From Rhytidiadelphus loreus (taxonomy: Eukaryota > Streptophyta > Bryopsida > Hypnales > Hylocomiaceae), in contig OX344762.1 in NCBI GenBank assembly GCA_947034895.1, positions 6,515,501 through 6,579,500 of the forward strand: a DNA stretch of 64,000 bases, written 5' to 3'. The translations under genes were made by a program, and so were the position numbers. The notes below the pieces were generated by a model. That model was given only the letters and a program-made list of their open reading frames with translations, did not search any database and was not told where the DNA came from. This document shows, piece after piece, positions 50,168-60,544 of the stretch (position 1 is the first letter of the stretch; each line of letters starts with the position of its first letter).

Positions 50168-51420
50168 CTAGAGACATTGTTGTGGTGCATCAAACGGCAG
50201 CCTTGTACTATGGCATAAGACCCTATTTTGATTTTTGAGTTGGGATCATAAAAAGAAATAAGTTATTTATGAAGATAATAGTACTAAAGTCATGCTAGAC
50301 ATGTGAAATAGCAATGTGCTTGACAAAGAACTTCATTTTACATTTCTATACTATGATTTTGCTAAACAATGCATGGATTGTTTATCTCAGATGGATGATC
50401 ATATTTTGCTAAACAGTCCATGGTATATGAATGTTTAATTGATTAGTGCCCAATACTTTAATGGTTTACATATGTGACCCCTCCCAAAAAATATATACCC
50501 ATAAATGTGACCCCCCCAATAAAATATATACCCATAAATGTTGTGGCTTGTTATTCTTGGTTCACAAGTTTGAAATCCCCAAATATTGAAAATGTACAAA
50601 TGTATGCCCTTGATTTAATCCCTTTGTTTGTAAATATGATGGCTACACTTTTAATTAATATGAAACAAGTTTTATTGTTTGGATACTTATGAATGTACAG
50701 ATAAATAAAATTTGAACAAAACCATGAAATCAGCTGGGAAATAGCTATGACAATTAATTGTGACAATTAGTTCCCAATTACACCTTCACGGTGCTTGATG
50801 AAGCACATGATGAAAGTTATATGGGAGCTCATGCTGTCACACCCAATCCTTATGAGATATTTGAACAACCATCTTACTACACCTATCCTATGCATTGTAT
50901 AATTGATTATATTGAGTTTTGTTCTCTCACGCAATTTATAATGTGTCAATCACACTTGACCATAAATGAATAAAAGGTATTTATTCCTCAATTCGCAAAC
51001 CCCTTCTTTTGGAGCTCTCCGAAAGTGGTCTACATTGATTAAGAATCCCACATTCTTCATAGTTGGATCTTGTTTTACAATGGATTCACCATACAAATTC
51101 AAACTAAACATAATAGAGATTGCATTGGAAAATAAAACGCAACCATGTGAATCATGGATGGTAAATTTCTTATGTTTGATTATTTTCTTATTGAAATTGC
51201 AGAAGTGATGTTAGGGTGGGAATCCTCTTTTTGCATGTCAAATCTAATAAATTGCAACAATAATTAATAAAATGGCTAAAGATGCATAACCCAAATTTTT
51301 AAATAAAAGATGAAAATGTGCAATACATTTTTATGAAGTGCATTGGTAACTAAAATTTATGTCCACAATTTTGTGTAAGAGAACTTCAAAGTGAAAGTCT
51401 TAGAGGTTCAGAAATTCAAA
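50168..51420. other. AT-rich stretch between genes G and F
   Basis: No gene seen. A ~37-bp tandem duplication around ATATATACCCATAAATGT lies at about 50475-50540. Confidence 0.5.
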
Positions 51421-51422
51421 AT

Positions 51423-51660
51423 CCCGCCCTGTACCCGCAGTCGCCCCACCCGCGGTCGCCCCACTGTAGGGGTCCAGAAATTACTCTGTGGTGCCCCACA
51501 CGCGGTCGCCCATCCCCAGTAGCCTCAGACCCGCAGTCGCCCTACCCGCAGTCGCCCTATCGGCCCCTTAGACCCGCAGTCGCCCTACCCGCGGTCGCTC
51601 TCAAACCTGCACGCGCCCCTTCCCGCACTCGCCCCAGGGCGATTGCGGGTTAATTAGTTG
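51423..51660. promoter_or_regulatory. Motif array 5 upstream of gene F
   Basis: Reversed units (ACCCGCAGTCGCCC, ACCCGCGGTCGCCC) run with little spacer up to about 40 bp before the shared box of gene F. Confidence 0.75.
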
Positions 51661-51699
51661 TCTCCCCACCCGACTTCGCCACTTTCCCTTCTTGCTGCG

Positions 51700-51755
51700 T
51701 ACTGCCTTTCACCTACTTTACAGTGGCTGATTGCGTGCCCGGGAGCTTGGGTTTT
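51700..51755 (+). promoter_or_regulatory. Shared box before gene F
   Basis: TACTGCCTTTCACCTACTTT, then CAGTGGCTGATTGCGTGCCC and GGAGCTTGGGTTTTGAGTT. This is the clearest copy of the module. A 36-bp tandem duplication containing TTTGCGGTTTAGGGTTAAG (51812-51883) follows before the start codon. Confidence 0.75.
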
Positions 51756-51913
51756 GAGTTTCACTTACATGTGGCTCATGTTCTTGATTTTTTTCCATCA
51801 CTCACTAATCGCTAGATAATACTTTGCGGTTTAGGGTTAAGTTTAGCTAAATAATACTTTGCGGTTTAGGGTTAAGTTTAGATTCCTTGCCCCAAATCTC
51901 AAGAGCATCTCCA

Positions 51914-53521
51914 ATGGCGGACCACAAGAAGAAGACCAAGGCAAAAGGAGCCATGCACCCTAGGCAACGACGCATCCTTTTGGACCCAGCGTGTGTGGCC
52001 TACCAAGGTTGGGATCGAATTACGGGCCACTGGACCGCCAAGACTTGTAAGTCCTTCGTGGGGTGGTGCCCCATCGACAAGTTATTCCCCTATCATCGGC
52101 ACTACACGAATCGGCGCAACAATACGGCCAATTTGCATCAATGCCGTAATGATGCATTTGTGCAACGTTGTATCGAAATTTATCGATACTTGTATGGCAC
52201 ATATTCAGTGCCCAGGAGCGAAGTCCCGTTTTTCATATGTGCAATGGTGTATGCGGAACTCATTTTGTTTCGAAGCGTGGATTGGAGTTCAATCAAGGGA
52301 GTGAAGCATGCTCGCCTTCCACCAACAAAAGACATCCCAAGGGCGGCTCTATCTGCCAATCCACGTGAAGGGCTAGGCCAGAAGAAAAACTTGAAGGAGG
52401 GAGTGCCCGATGAGCAGTTTCATTGGACGTCATCTGATTCATCTTCGGGAGAGGAAGACAACCTTGGTGAAGACCCTCCAATGCAGCCCCAAAACATGGC
52501 GATGGTGGCTTCTACTTCACAAAATTTACCTCCCCCGAGAATGGAAGAAGAGGGTGAACCAGCTAGGCAACCACAAAATCTTGATATTTTGCCTCTTGCC
52601 ATGGTGAATCCGATTACAGTCCCTCGCACTGAAGAAGACGAAGTTTTGCAATATGTGCTTGCATGCATGCAAGAAGCAGAAGATGATGTTTTTTGGACAG
52701 AGATGGAAACAGAAGAAGATGTGAAGCCTTCTTTGTTCCAATTGGATTGTGTTGATGACATGTACCGAAGTGAGGAATTTGTTGAAGATGGAACTGTCCC
52801 TGACACAGTAATGTTGGACACCAAAGTTGTTTACAAAGCTCAACTCAAGAAGCTTCTAAATGAGTTGGATGAAAAGCATCTAGAATGTGAGAAGCTTCGC
52901 AATCAAGAAACGCAAACTTTGAGTGGAGATATTGTGAATAGCTTACGTGCTGAACTTGAAAGTCGGCAAGTTCTTTTGTCAACGCAAATAACAAAGATTT
53001 TAGACTTGGAAGCATTTTACCTTAGATTCTCTTCTCGGCATGTTGGAGGATCTAGTTCTTCTAGCAATGAGTTTGCAAAAGAACGGCTTGCCAAAATTAT
53101 GGAAGCATGCAAGCTGGAGGAAGATCAGATAGACTTGGAGAAGCGAGGGGTGGAAGAAGCACGATCAAGATTAAATTCCTTGAAAGCATTAAAGGACAAA
53201 GCCCCCCTTGACCGTGTTGCAGAAATGTGTGGTTGGAAAGACGTGGCTACTAAACAAGCATTGTCTCTTACGGAAGTAGTTGACTTGAAAAAGAATCTTG
53301 GGGTTTCTTTGTCATTGGATCCAAAATTGGAAGAACATCGGGATGCACTGAAGGCGCTTTTGAAGTTCCAAAAATCATACAAGCAATTTTGGTTGGAAAA
53401 GAAGTTGGGGAAGGATGACCGATACCTTAGGAATTTGCAGTTGGAAGGTAGGAAAGTCTTGTATGAGATGGAACGTGAGGCTCATGACCGCAAAGAAAAG
53501 GCCAAAATGGATGTTGAATGA
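51914..53521 (+). CDS. Cargo gene F: intact paralogue with the shared N-terminal domain and coiled coils
   Basis: It is an uninterrupted 535-aa frame and the only full-length family member here without a stop or frameshift. The start is the ATG at 51914 (MADHKKKTKAKG); an in-frame extension upstream begins only with TTG. Residues ~25-130 hold the shared domain: GHWTAKTCKSFVGWCPIDKL, FPYHRHYTNRRNNTANL, QC, QRCIEIYRYLY, VDWSSIKG. Conserved Cys and His (WC, H, C, RC) could bind zinc, which is inference. A Ser/acidic linker follows, then long predicted coiled coils (about residues 310-540) ending in a Lys-rich tail. It has no RING finger. The combination suggests a nuclear or scaffold protein, possibly a partner of the transposase or of transposon DNA. 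The family is unrecognised. Confidence 0.85.
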   Translation: MADHKKKTKAKGAMHPRQRRILLDPACVAYQGWDRITGHWTAKTCKSFVGWCPIDKLFPYHRHYTNRRNNTANLHQCRNDAFVQRCIEIYRYLYGTYSVPRSEVPFFICAMVYAELILFRSVDWSSIKGVKHARLPPTKDIPRAALSANPREGLGQKKNLKEGVPDEQFHWTSSDSSSGEEDNLGEDPPMQPQNMAMVASTSQNLPPPRMEEEGEPARQPQNLDILPLAMVNPITVPRTEEDEVLQYVLACMQEAEDDVFWTEMETEEDVKPSLFQLDCVDDMYRSEEFVEDGTVPDTVMLDTKVVYKAQLKKLLNELDEKHLECEKLRNQETQTLSGDIVNSLRAELESRQVLLSTQITKILDLEAFYLRFSSRHVGGSSSSSNEFAKERLAKIMEACKLEEDQIDLEKRGVEEARSRLNSLKALKDKAPLDRVAEMCGWKDVATKQALSLTEVVDLKKNLGVSLSLDPKLEEHRDALKALLKFQKSYKQFWLEKKLGKDDRYLRNLQLEGRKVLYEMEREAHDRKEKAKMDVE

Positions 53522-53999
53522 TTTTCATTTTTAGCACATTTTTGAGGACTATGTATATTCCATCTTATGTATATATAAAAGGATATTATCCATTTTGAAC
53601 ATTTTAATGCAAGCACATTGAATTCTATGTAGTTCCTTGACAAGAGTACATAAATATAGATATGAATTTTTGGTTATTTATGTTTGCAATGTTGTGAATA
53701 CTTGAATATTCTAGGAATTTTGGCAGGAAAATGACCTTGGGAGTTCGGACTTTCGGAATTAAAAGAGAATTAAAAAAAAAAGGAAAATTAAAAACTTGCC
53801 GGATTGGAAAAGAACTTGTTATTGAAGTTCAGAGCAATTGTCACGGCTAGGGTGAATTGACCTACTCATTGCCACTCCAGGGCAAACACTAGAATTTTTT
53901 ATTTTCAAGGCTTATTTTTTTAGTGGAAATTCTGAATTCATAGTTTCAATTATAGGCCCCAAATTACCCCAGGGGATGTAAGAATTATCCAAACAAATG
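53522..53999. other. Spacer between gene F and the transposase promoter
   Basis: No gene or clear repeat seen; it presumably holds the gene F 3' end. Confidence 0.45.
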
Positions 54000-54222
54000 G
54001 CAGTCGCCCGTTCCTGGACCCGCAGTCGCCTGTTTCTGGACCCGCAGTCGCCCATTACTGGACCCGTGGCGCCCACTTCTGGACCCGCAGTCGCCCACTC
54101 CTGGACCCGCAGTCGCCCACTTCTGGACCCGCTGTCGCCCAATCTTGGACCCGCAGTCGCCCATCACCTAACTGATTTCAGGTTTTTGGACCCGCATTCT
54201 CTCATGGGGCGACCGCGGGTCC
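54000..54222. promoter_or_regulatory. Motif array 6 upstream of the transposase
   Basis: Nine or so GGACCCGCAGTCGCCC units spaced by short TTCTGG-type linkers end with one forward GGGCGACCGCGGGTCC. The array lies about 250 bp before the transposase ATG. The TGGCTG box found at other genes is not seen here. Confidence 0.75.
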
Positions 54223-54471
54223 AAGGAGTTTTCTTGTATAAAGTTCTAGGGGTACCCCTTGTTTTATCACCTTGGCTCCGTTGATAAAACTCTTGTCTTG
54301 GACCTTCGAAAGAGGCTTCATGCGGACGTTTAACTTCTTCGGAGGGCAACAACCGTGTTTAGAAGGGTTTACAAGACCACTCTAAGCGGGTTGCTTTGTC
54401 ATTACATCTTCCATAGTATTAGTGTGATTATTGTAGTCATTTTCTTTGAAGACCCAGTGTTGATCTACTAC

Positions 54472-57400
54472 ATGGCTGGACAAGGTGTTGGGAGGGGGGG
54501 GACCATGAATGATACGCGGAGGTCCACAAAGGATTGGGACCCTTGGCTAGTACCGTGTACCCCAATTGATAATTCCCCCCATGCTCGAAAATGCGTGTTT
54601 TGTAGGTGGAGCAAAGCATTTGTACGAAAGAGAGCATTGATTCACTTTGGCTATGGCGGCTCGACTACATCGGAGCGTTGTAAGGAGATTCCTAGAATTG
54701 TACGAGAAAAATTTCGGACTGGCAAGGGGCAAGTTCCAAGGTCCATGAGTTACGAAGAGATGTATGATGCACCGACTAGACATGATGCACCAATTCATGT
54801 TGCAGAGTCTATCGTCGCAAATGCGTTGGATGTCGAAGAAGAAGGGTCTCTCAATCCCTTTGAATCAAATGCAAGACCAAATCCTACGCCTGATTCAGTA
54901 GATTCTACTGGAACAACGCTTGAGAGAAGGAGGAACATGCCATCTGTTTCTCGGCAAAGAAGCATGGATGAATCATTACAGACGGGCCGCAGACAAGAGT
55001 TGGATAGGTTGTGGGCTTCTTTCTTTTACGAGGCGAACATTTCATTTAATGTTGTGCGCCACCCGGCCTTCGTGAATGCTGTTAAACAAACTGCAGCAGC
55101 TGGATTCGTGTACCAACCGCCACCGTATAATGCGATTCGCACGAAAATGATAGATGTTAAGAAGGCATCGGTTGAAGCCATGGTCTCGGAGCGGACGAGG
55201 GTTTCAATAAGTCAGTATGGAGCGACAATTTGTTCAGATGGTTGGTTCGATACTAATTCGCGGCCATTACTAAATATGATGTTGGTGTATCCCGCCGGGG
55301 ATGTCTTTTTGGGATCAGTGGATAGTACTGGGGAAAAGAAGGATATATCTTACACGACTGAGACGATGGCACGATACATTGAGGAAGTTGGGCCTACCAA
55401 CGTTGTGCAATTGTGTACGGACAATGCTGCAGTCATGACGGGGGCGATGGCAAGGTTGGAAGAAAGGTACCCTCACATTTATAGGCAGGGTTGTGCGGCA
55501 CACATTTTGGACTTACTCTTAGAAGACTGGGGAAAGGATCAGAGAGTAAAGAAGTTGGTAAAAAAGGCTTCATCAATTGTGAAGTTCATCAAGAAATACC
55601 AACATACTTTGGCGTTGTTTCGGAGATTTTCACCAAACAAAGTGTTGAGACTTCCAAGCAAAACACGTTTTGCCACAAATTTCTTGATGATTGATCGTTT
55701 GGTAGACTGCAAGCAAGCAGTGCACAACGTGACACTGGATGAGACATACATGACGTTCGAGTTGAGTTTGCAAAACCGCAGAAATGGACATTTCATTATG
55801 GGCAAGGCCAAACTTGCAAGGCAAGATATCCGTTCAGAAGAGTTCTGGGTTCAGTGCGACAATTTCTTCCATATGGTAGAGCCCGTGCTGCTTTGTCTTC
55901 GTCATTTTGATGGAAAAGTCCCGGCAATGCCGAAAGCTTTAGTAATGATGACAGCCTTGAAGGAGCACATTTATTCTCTCAAGAATGCTCCATTTTTCCT
56001 TGATCCAGTGGTGGCAACATGATATGAGAAACAATTTGATGCTCGCTGGAAGTTGATGATTACTGACCTACACTATGCGGGGGCACTACTAAATCCATAC
56101 TTGAGTGACGTGGAGGCTATTTATAACAATGGCTACGCGAAGGGAGCTTTGAATCGAGTCATACGAAAACTGAGCGTACCATTGAACGTGTCAGTGGTGG
56201 AAGCAATGCAGGAGCTAACTCAATTTGAAGAGAAGACAGGTGCATTCGATCCTTTACATGAGGCTCCCGATATCATTGAATGTCAATTATTGCCTCATCA
56301 ATGGTGGAATCGTGTAGGGGGCAATGCTCTTCCAAAAATTGCAAAGCGAATTCTCGGTTTGACGTGCTCTGCATCTTCGTGTGAAAGGAATTGGAGCATG
56401 TATTCCTTTGTGCACAATAAAGTGCGAAACCGCTTGGCCACGACAAAGGCAGAGACATTGGTGTATATCTACGCGAACAGCAAACTTGAACGTCAAAAAC
56501 GTGGACACAACCTAGCCATTTTTTACGACCAGATGCTTGCAGATGGAGACGATGAGGACGAGCGTGATGGGCCTTTGTCTTCAGGGGAAGAAGACGAAGT
56601 TGTTCCTGATTTTATGAGAGAACGCGAGAACCGCAGGGATGAAGAGGATCGGTTGCGCAACAATCCTTGGAATGCAATGGTTAGGCCGCCACATAGTCCT
56701 CCACGACCAATATACGGGAATACATTTGATTTTAGTGACGATGGGTATGTTTCTCCGGGAAATTCACCTGTACGCAGTCCACCACAGAACGTCGTGCACA
56801 ATATGGATGCAATTTCGCCGGCACATGCATCACTGAGGAGGGAAAGCACCCCCGACAACAACGACGAAGGCGTACCTATTCCCATGGCACCCGTAGAGGA
56901 AGAAGCTAGATCTCCAATATCAACTAGTTCGCCTCCAAATATGGCCCGCAATTTAAGAAGCAGTGCACAAGTTCCAATGAGAAGCGAACATGAAGAAGAG
57001 GCCATCGAAGTCAATGAAGTTGTACACGAGGGAATACCAAATCCCGTTGTATTGAACGCATCTACCCTCGGAACAACTGTTACTACAGATGATGATGATG
57101 ATGTGCCATTGGCATATGTTATGAATCGAAGTCGGAATGTGCCGTTGAATCCAGAGACGACTACAAATGTGGCAACAGTGAGGAGGTCTATCCCAACCCT
57201 TCCAACAAGGCCACCGGTGCATGGAGGTGCTCTACGGACGATTGATGAAGAGGTTCACGGCTCAGCTCCACAACCCACTCAACCTTCATCCATGTCTGGC
57301 CCTGGCGAATCATCATTAGGAATCCAGGGGCGCAACAGTAGAGGCCAGAAAAGGCGTATTAGGAGGGTTGACGAGAGGGGACCTCGAAATCCTAAACGAC

Positions 57401-57747
57401 CCACTCAAATTGTCCAACGGTGTACCATTGGAGCGGGATGTTCCACCCAGAATGTTGGACAATCAAGTAGAGGAGGGCGACACCCTGCATCCAACATGGA
57501 TGGAACTACGGATGCGTTGAGGCTCACGAAACGACTTGTGCAAACTGAAGGGTTCAGTGGTGTAGATACAGAAGTTCGAAATCTGAACTCAAAGGTAGAG
57601 CGTGAGGTACAAATCGAAGTAGTAACAAGGGAAGATGATGAAATCGAAAGCTCGGGCGACAACAGGAGCAACGAAGAGTCTTACGAAGATACAGACCCTA
57701 ATGCTGATGAGGTGCCGAGCGATTCCACATTCACGCCTGGTAACTAG
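54472..57747 (+). CDS. hAT-superfamily transposase, one in-frame stop
   Basis: The enzyme cuts and inserts the transposon. The frame runs from MAGQGVGRGG to the stop at 57747 (1091 sense codons plus one internal stop), interrupted only by TGA at 56020-56022. Order of parts: a BED-like zinc finger (CVFC...H...C, residues ~43-70); a DUF659-type region with the first catalytic Asp (~256, CSDGW); the second Asp (~317, CTDNAAVM) followed by GCAAHILDLLLED; then the hAT dimerisation region with CERNWS (Glu ~638). A ~400-residue Ser/Pro/acidic low-complexity tail follows, unusual for the family. TGA is one C-to-T step from CGA (Arg), and the frame is intact on both sides, so this copy was probably inactivated recently. 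An upstream in-frame extension to 54355 is likely leader sequence. Confidence 0.9.
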
Positions 57748-58260
57748 AGTACTAGAGAAGTAGACAATAATTATAGTTATAGTTATAATTATAGTTATAA
57801 GGTTTTAGCTTATATGTTAGGTAGCAAATCTTTGTAGTTCAAGCTTTGAGCCTTCATCCTGATGTGTAAGGATTTTGTAATGCTTCATCAAGCATATGAG
57901 CATATTAGAGTGAGGGACAGATTACCGGTTTTAAAATATATGTTGAGTTCTAATTGGTAGGCAATTAGGTGATGACTGCAACGTGGTTATAAAAGTGCAA
58001 TGCAAGTATGGCTACATTTGAAGTCCGCCTTAAAGCAATATCGATGACTAATTAATATAATCGTTGTTGACATTATTATTGTGGCCTTATACTGGGTGAA
58101 TTTTTGGGATTAGAGAAGTTTGTCCAATTTACATTTCATGGGCTCTATTATTTGCACTTGTAAATTGTAAACCCCAATATAACGTAGCACCTAATTCTGC
58201 GCTTATAAAACACCTATGTGACGTGTTACTTCAAAGACTGAATATGCCAAACTGAAATCC
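57748..58260. other. 3' flank of the transposase
   Basis: A short TTATAG repeat (57769-57800) follows the stop. No gene is seen before the right subterminal array. Confidence 0.5.
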
Positions 58261-58261
58261 T

Positions 58262-58630
58262 AAACTGAACCTGCGGTCGCCCTGGAACACGCGGTCGCTG
58301 TCTGCTGCTCCGACCCGCAGTCGCCCTGTAACCCGTAGTCGCCCCTACCTGTCGGACCCGCAGTCGCCCTCAGTACCCGAAGCCGCGGTCACCCCTTCAC
58401 CCGAAGTCGCCCTAAAGCCCCTGACCCGCAGTCGCCCACTCACCCGCAGTCGCCTTCAAGCCTAAACCCGCAGTCACCTCTATTTTTTCCACCCGCGGTC
58501 GCCCCTTCACCCGAAGTCGCCCTAGCGCCCCAGACCCGCAGTCCCCCCTTCACCCGTAGTCGCCTCAATTTTTCCACCCGAGGTCGCCCAAGGCAGACCT
58601 GCACGTGCCCACACCCGCAGTCGCCCACGC
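58262..58630. promoter_or_regulatory. Motif array 7, right subterminal
   Basis: About 20 units of ACCCGCAGTCGCCC, ACCCGAAGTCGCCC and variants lie 185-550 bp from the right terminus. No gene starts from it inside the element. That fits a role in transposition, or promoter activity towards DNA outside the element. Confidence 0.7.
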
Positions 58631-58814
58631 TGGCTGTCCACGTCAGTTCTGAAGCCCTGCCACGTAGGCAAAATCTATTTACCATGGGGTAAAAATTTTT
58701 ATCCCTCCGCGACGCGATGTCAAGTAAACTTGACACTTCGTGACACGCGACACGCGACGTCAGACGTCATACACGACGCCTAAACCCAAAAATATGTCAG
58801 ACAAGACAACCCTG

Positions 58815-58822
58815 GTCAATGC
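58815..58822. repeat. 8-bp target site duplication, right copy
   Basis: GTCAATGC lies immediately after the right terminus (CAACCCTG). It is identical to the left copy at 32382-32389. Confidence 0.95.
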
Positions 58823-59152
58823 TCTTGAGTTCCACCAATGCAAGTATTTGACTGTAAATGAAGCTGGAACTGTGAAAATTGCTAGAAGTTGAAGTTTGTT
58901 TTCAGTTTTGAATTCTTGCTCCAATGCAACGTGATCTTTACAAACAACATTGCAATTAATAATTCAAAGAACAAAGCATTTAAAAAAAACTGGCTCATAC
59001 TTGTTTTATAGATACTAAACTAAGAAGTGCATTGGAAGTTTGAAAACGAGAATTTTACCTCAGTCAAGAAGTCATCACCAAGTGTAGGTTGTAAAATTGC
59101 AAGCAATTTAGAAAATTGGCCTTTGTAGCTATTGGTCTTTAATTTGACCGCA

Positions 59153-59364
59153 CACTAGAAGAAACCCATGTTTTTTGTGACAAGCCCTGATTTTTTTTGA
59201 TGTCTAAGTTGACATTTAGCTGTTTTCATGTTTTTAATGATATTCATCAGATCATTTGGATGTCATGAAAAACATAAAAATAGCTAAATGTCAACTTAGA
59301 CATCAAAAAAAATGTGTCAAAAAAAATTAGGGCTCGTCACAAAAAACATGGATTTCTTCTAGTG
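59153..59364. mobile_element. 212-bp CACTA-type MITE
   Basis: The ends CACTAGAAGAAA and TTTCTTCTAGTG match those of the 220-bp foldback element at 3767. The arms pair imperfectly (for example GATGTCTAAGTTGACATTTA with its complement) around a central ~40-bp loop. A perfect 3-bp target duplication GCA flanks it (59150-59152 and 59365-59367). It is non-coding. Confidence 0.9.
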
Positions 59365-59819
59365 GCAGAAAGCATGGTAGTTGTGATCTCTTGGTAAGTC
59401 TTCTTTACCATTGGTTCTTCCTCAAAGAATTTTCATGCAACATCATTTGCAGTATCAAAAAAAATTTGTTGCAATTTTTTTTAAAGTTATTAATAGATAT
59501 TGAGCTTCATGAAAATAAAAATAAATTATGCAATACTCTTTCAAGAAAATGATTGGCTAAATTCTAGACTCACCCGCTAGAGCAAAAAAATGAACACATT
59601 TGTTGTTAGGGGGTACCAAGTTTTCCCCCTTGCAAGACTTTTGAGGCATTTTTTGAAATCCCATTTAGGAAGAATGTCTTTGAAAATCTCCAAACTTTGC
59701 ATTCCAATAGCATGAATCCTAAGCAAGGTGTGCACAAGATTGGTCTTCACATGACTGTTTTTAGTGGATCTAAGAAAACATTCAAAGTATTAATATGAAT
59801 AACATTGAAGAATACTTGA

Positions 59820-60544
59820 GGGTGAATGCAAGAAACACCAGTACTATTTGGTGTCACAATTGGAATGACGAAGATACAATTTGCCATATCTTTTGGGAAA
59901 TGAAGTCCATGTACTTGAAATTTTTATTGGAGATGGATAACTTGGAAGTCCTCAAATTCCTTACTTTTGAGAAATTTTGAAAAAAAATCCTTTAATTAAA
60001 TTGTAATTTACCTAATTTGTCACACTTTGCGTTTTAGGGTTTTTTAGTACTGTGGAGCATCCAAAAATGATGATGTACGTCTAGGATTGTTGTGGGCTAT
60101 TGCCACAATAGAAGGGCATGTGCCCACCAAAGGGCATTTAAAAAAACACAGTTCTTTGTCTTCAACTTGCATGCAAATAGGGGTCCCTTGCCCATAGCGC
60201 TCCTAACATTTATGATGGTTTCAATTTTTAGTTTTTGGTGAAATGTAATCACTATTAAGTCTTTACAGATGGCCAATTTTTAGTTTTTTTTTATTCATTA
60301 TTTTCTAATTATTATTAATTTATACTTAATTTTATCTACTTTTTGTGACAAACTGTCATTTTTTTTAAGTAGTACAATTTCAGTATTATAAAGTACTCAA
60401 AAGTACTACTGGCCGTTGATTTTTCGGATCAACGGCTGAGATTTCTCCGTTTTGCAGTACTAGCAATACTTGTAGTACTGGGCAGAAAAAACACAGTTTT
60501 GGCAGAACGCTCCCTAAATCGTTTGGTATTTCTTGCATCCACCC
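59820..60544. mobile_element. 725-bp non-autonomous element with 4-bp target duplication, copy 2
   Basis: This is the near-identical partner of 24777-25492 in the same orientation. It has the same GGGTGAATGCAAGAAACACC terminus and is flanked by TTGA (59816-59819 and 60545-60548). A duplication different from copy 1's ATCT shows independent insertion rather than segmental duplication. Confidence 0.9.

Larger units (their letters stand above)
32390..58814. mobile_element. 26.4-kb hAT-superfamily transposon with gene cargo
   Basis: The left terminus CAGGGTTGTT and the right terminus (complement CAGGGTTGTC) form short inverted repeats. Perfect 8-bp duplications of GTCAATGC flank them. Subterminal regions also mirror each other. 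Going inward from each end there is a GCGAC/ACGTC-rich stretch, then TCACGAAAAGTCAAATTTAC on the left against TCACGAAGTGTCAAGTTTAC on the right, then arrays of a GGGCGACTGCGGGTC-like motif. Near the right end is a hAT transposase with BED-like finger, D/D/E residues and dimerisation domain. The interior holds at least five further genes or gene remnants. Most autonomous hAT elements are about 3-6 kb, so this is exceptionally large. Some size comes from dispersed repeats and a likely later insertion (43.4-46.2 kb). I infer a single mobilised unit from the matching duplication and termini. Confidence 0.88.

Noticed and set aside
51812..51883. TTTAGGG-like words as possible interstitial telomere repeat
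   Set aside because: There are only two copies, within a 36-bp duplication; more like a plant telo-box in a 5' leader than telomeric DNA.
32579..58630. Motif arrays as a CRISPR-like repeat system
   Set aside because: Spacers are variable in length and often repeated themselves, units are degenerate and occur in both orientations, and the context is eukaryotic.
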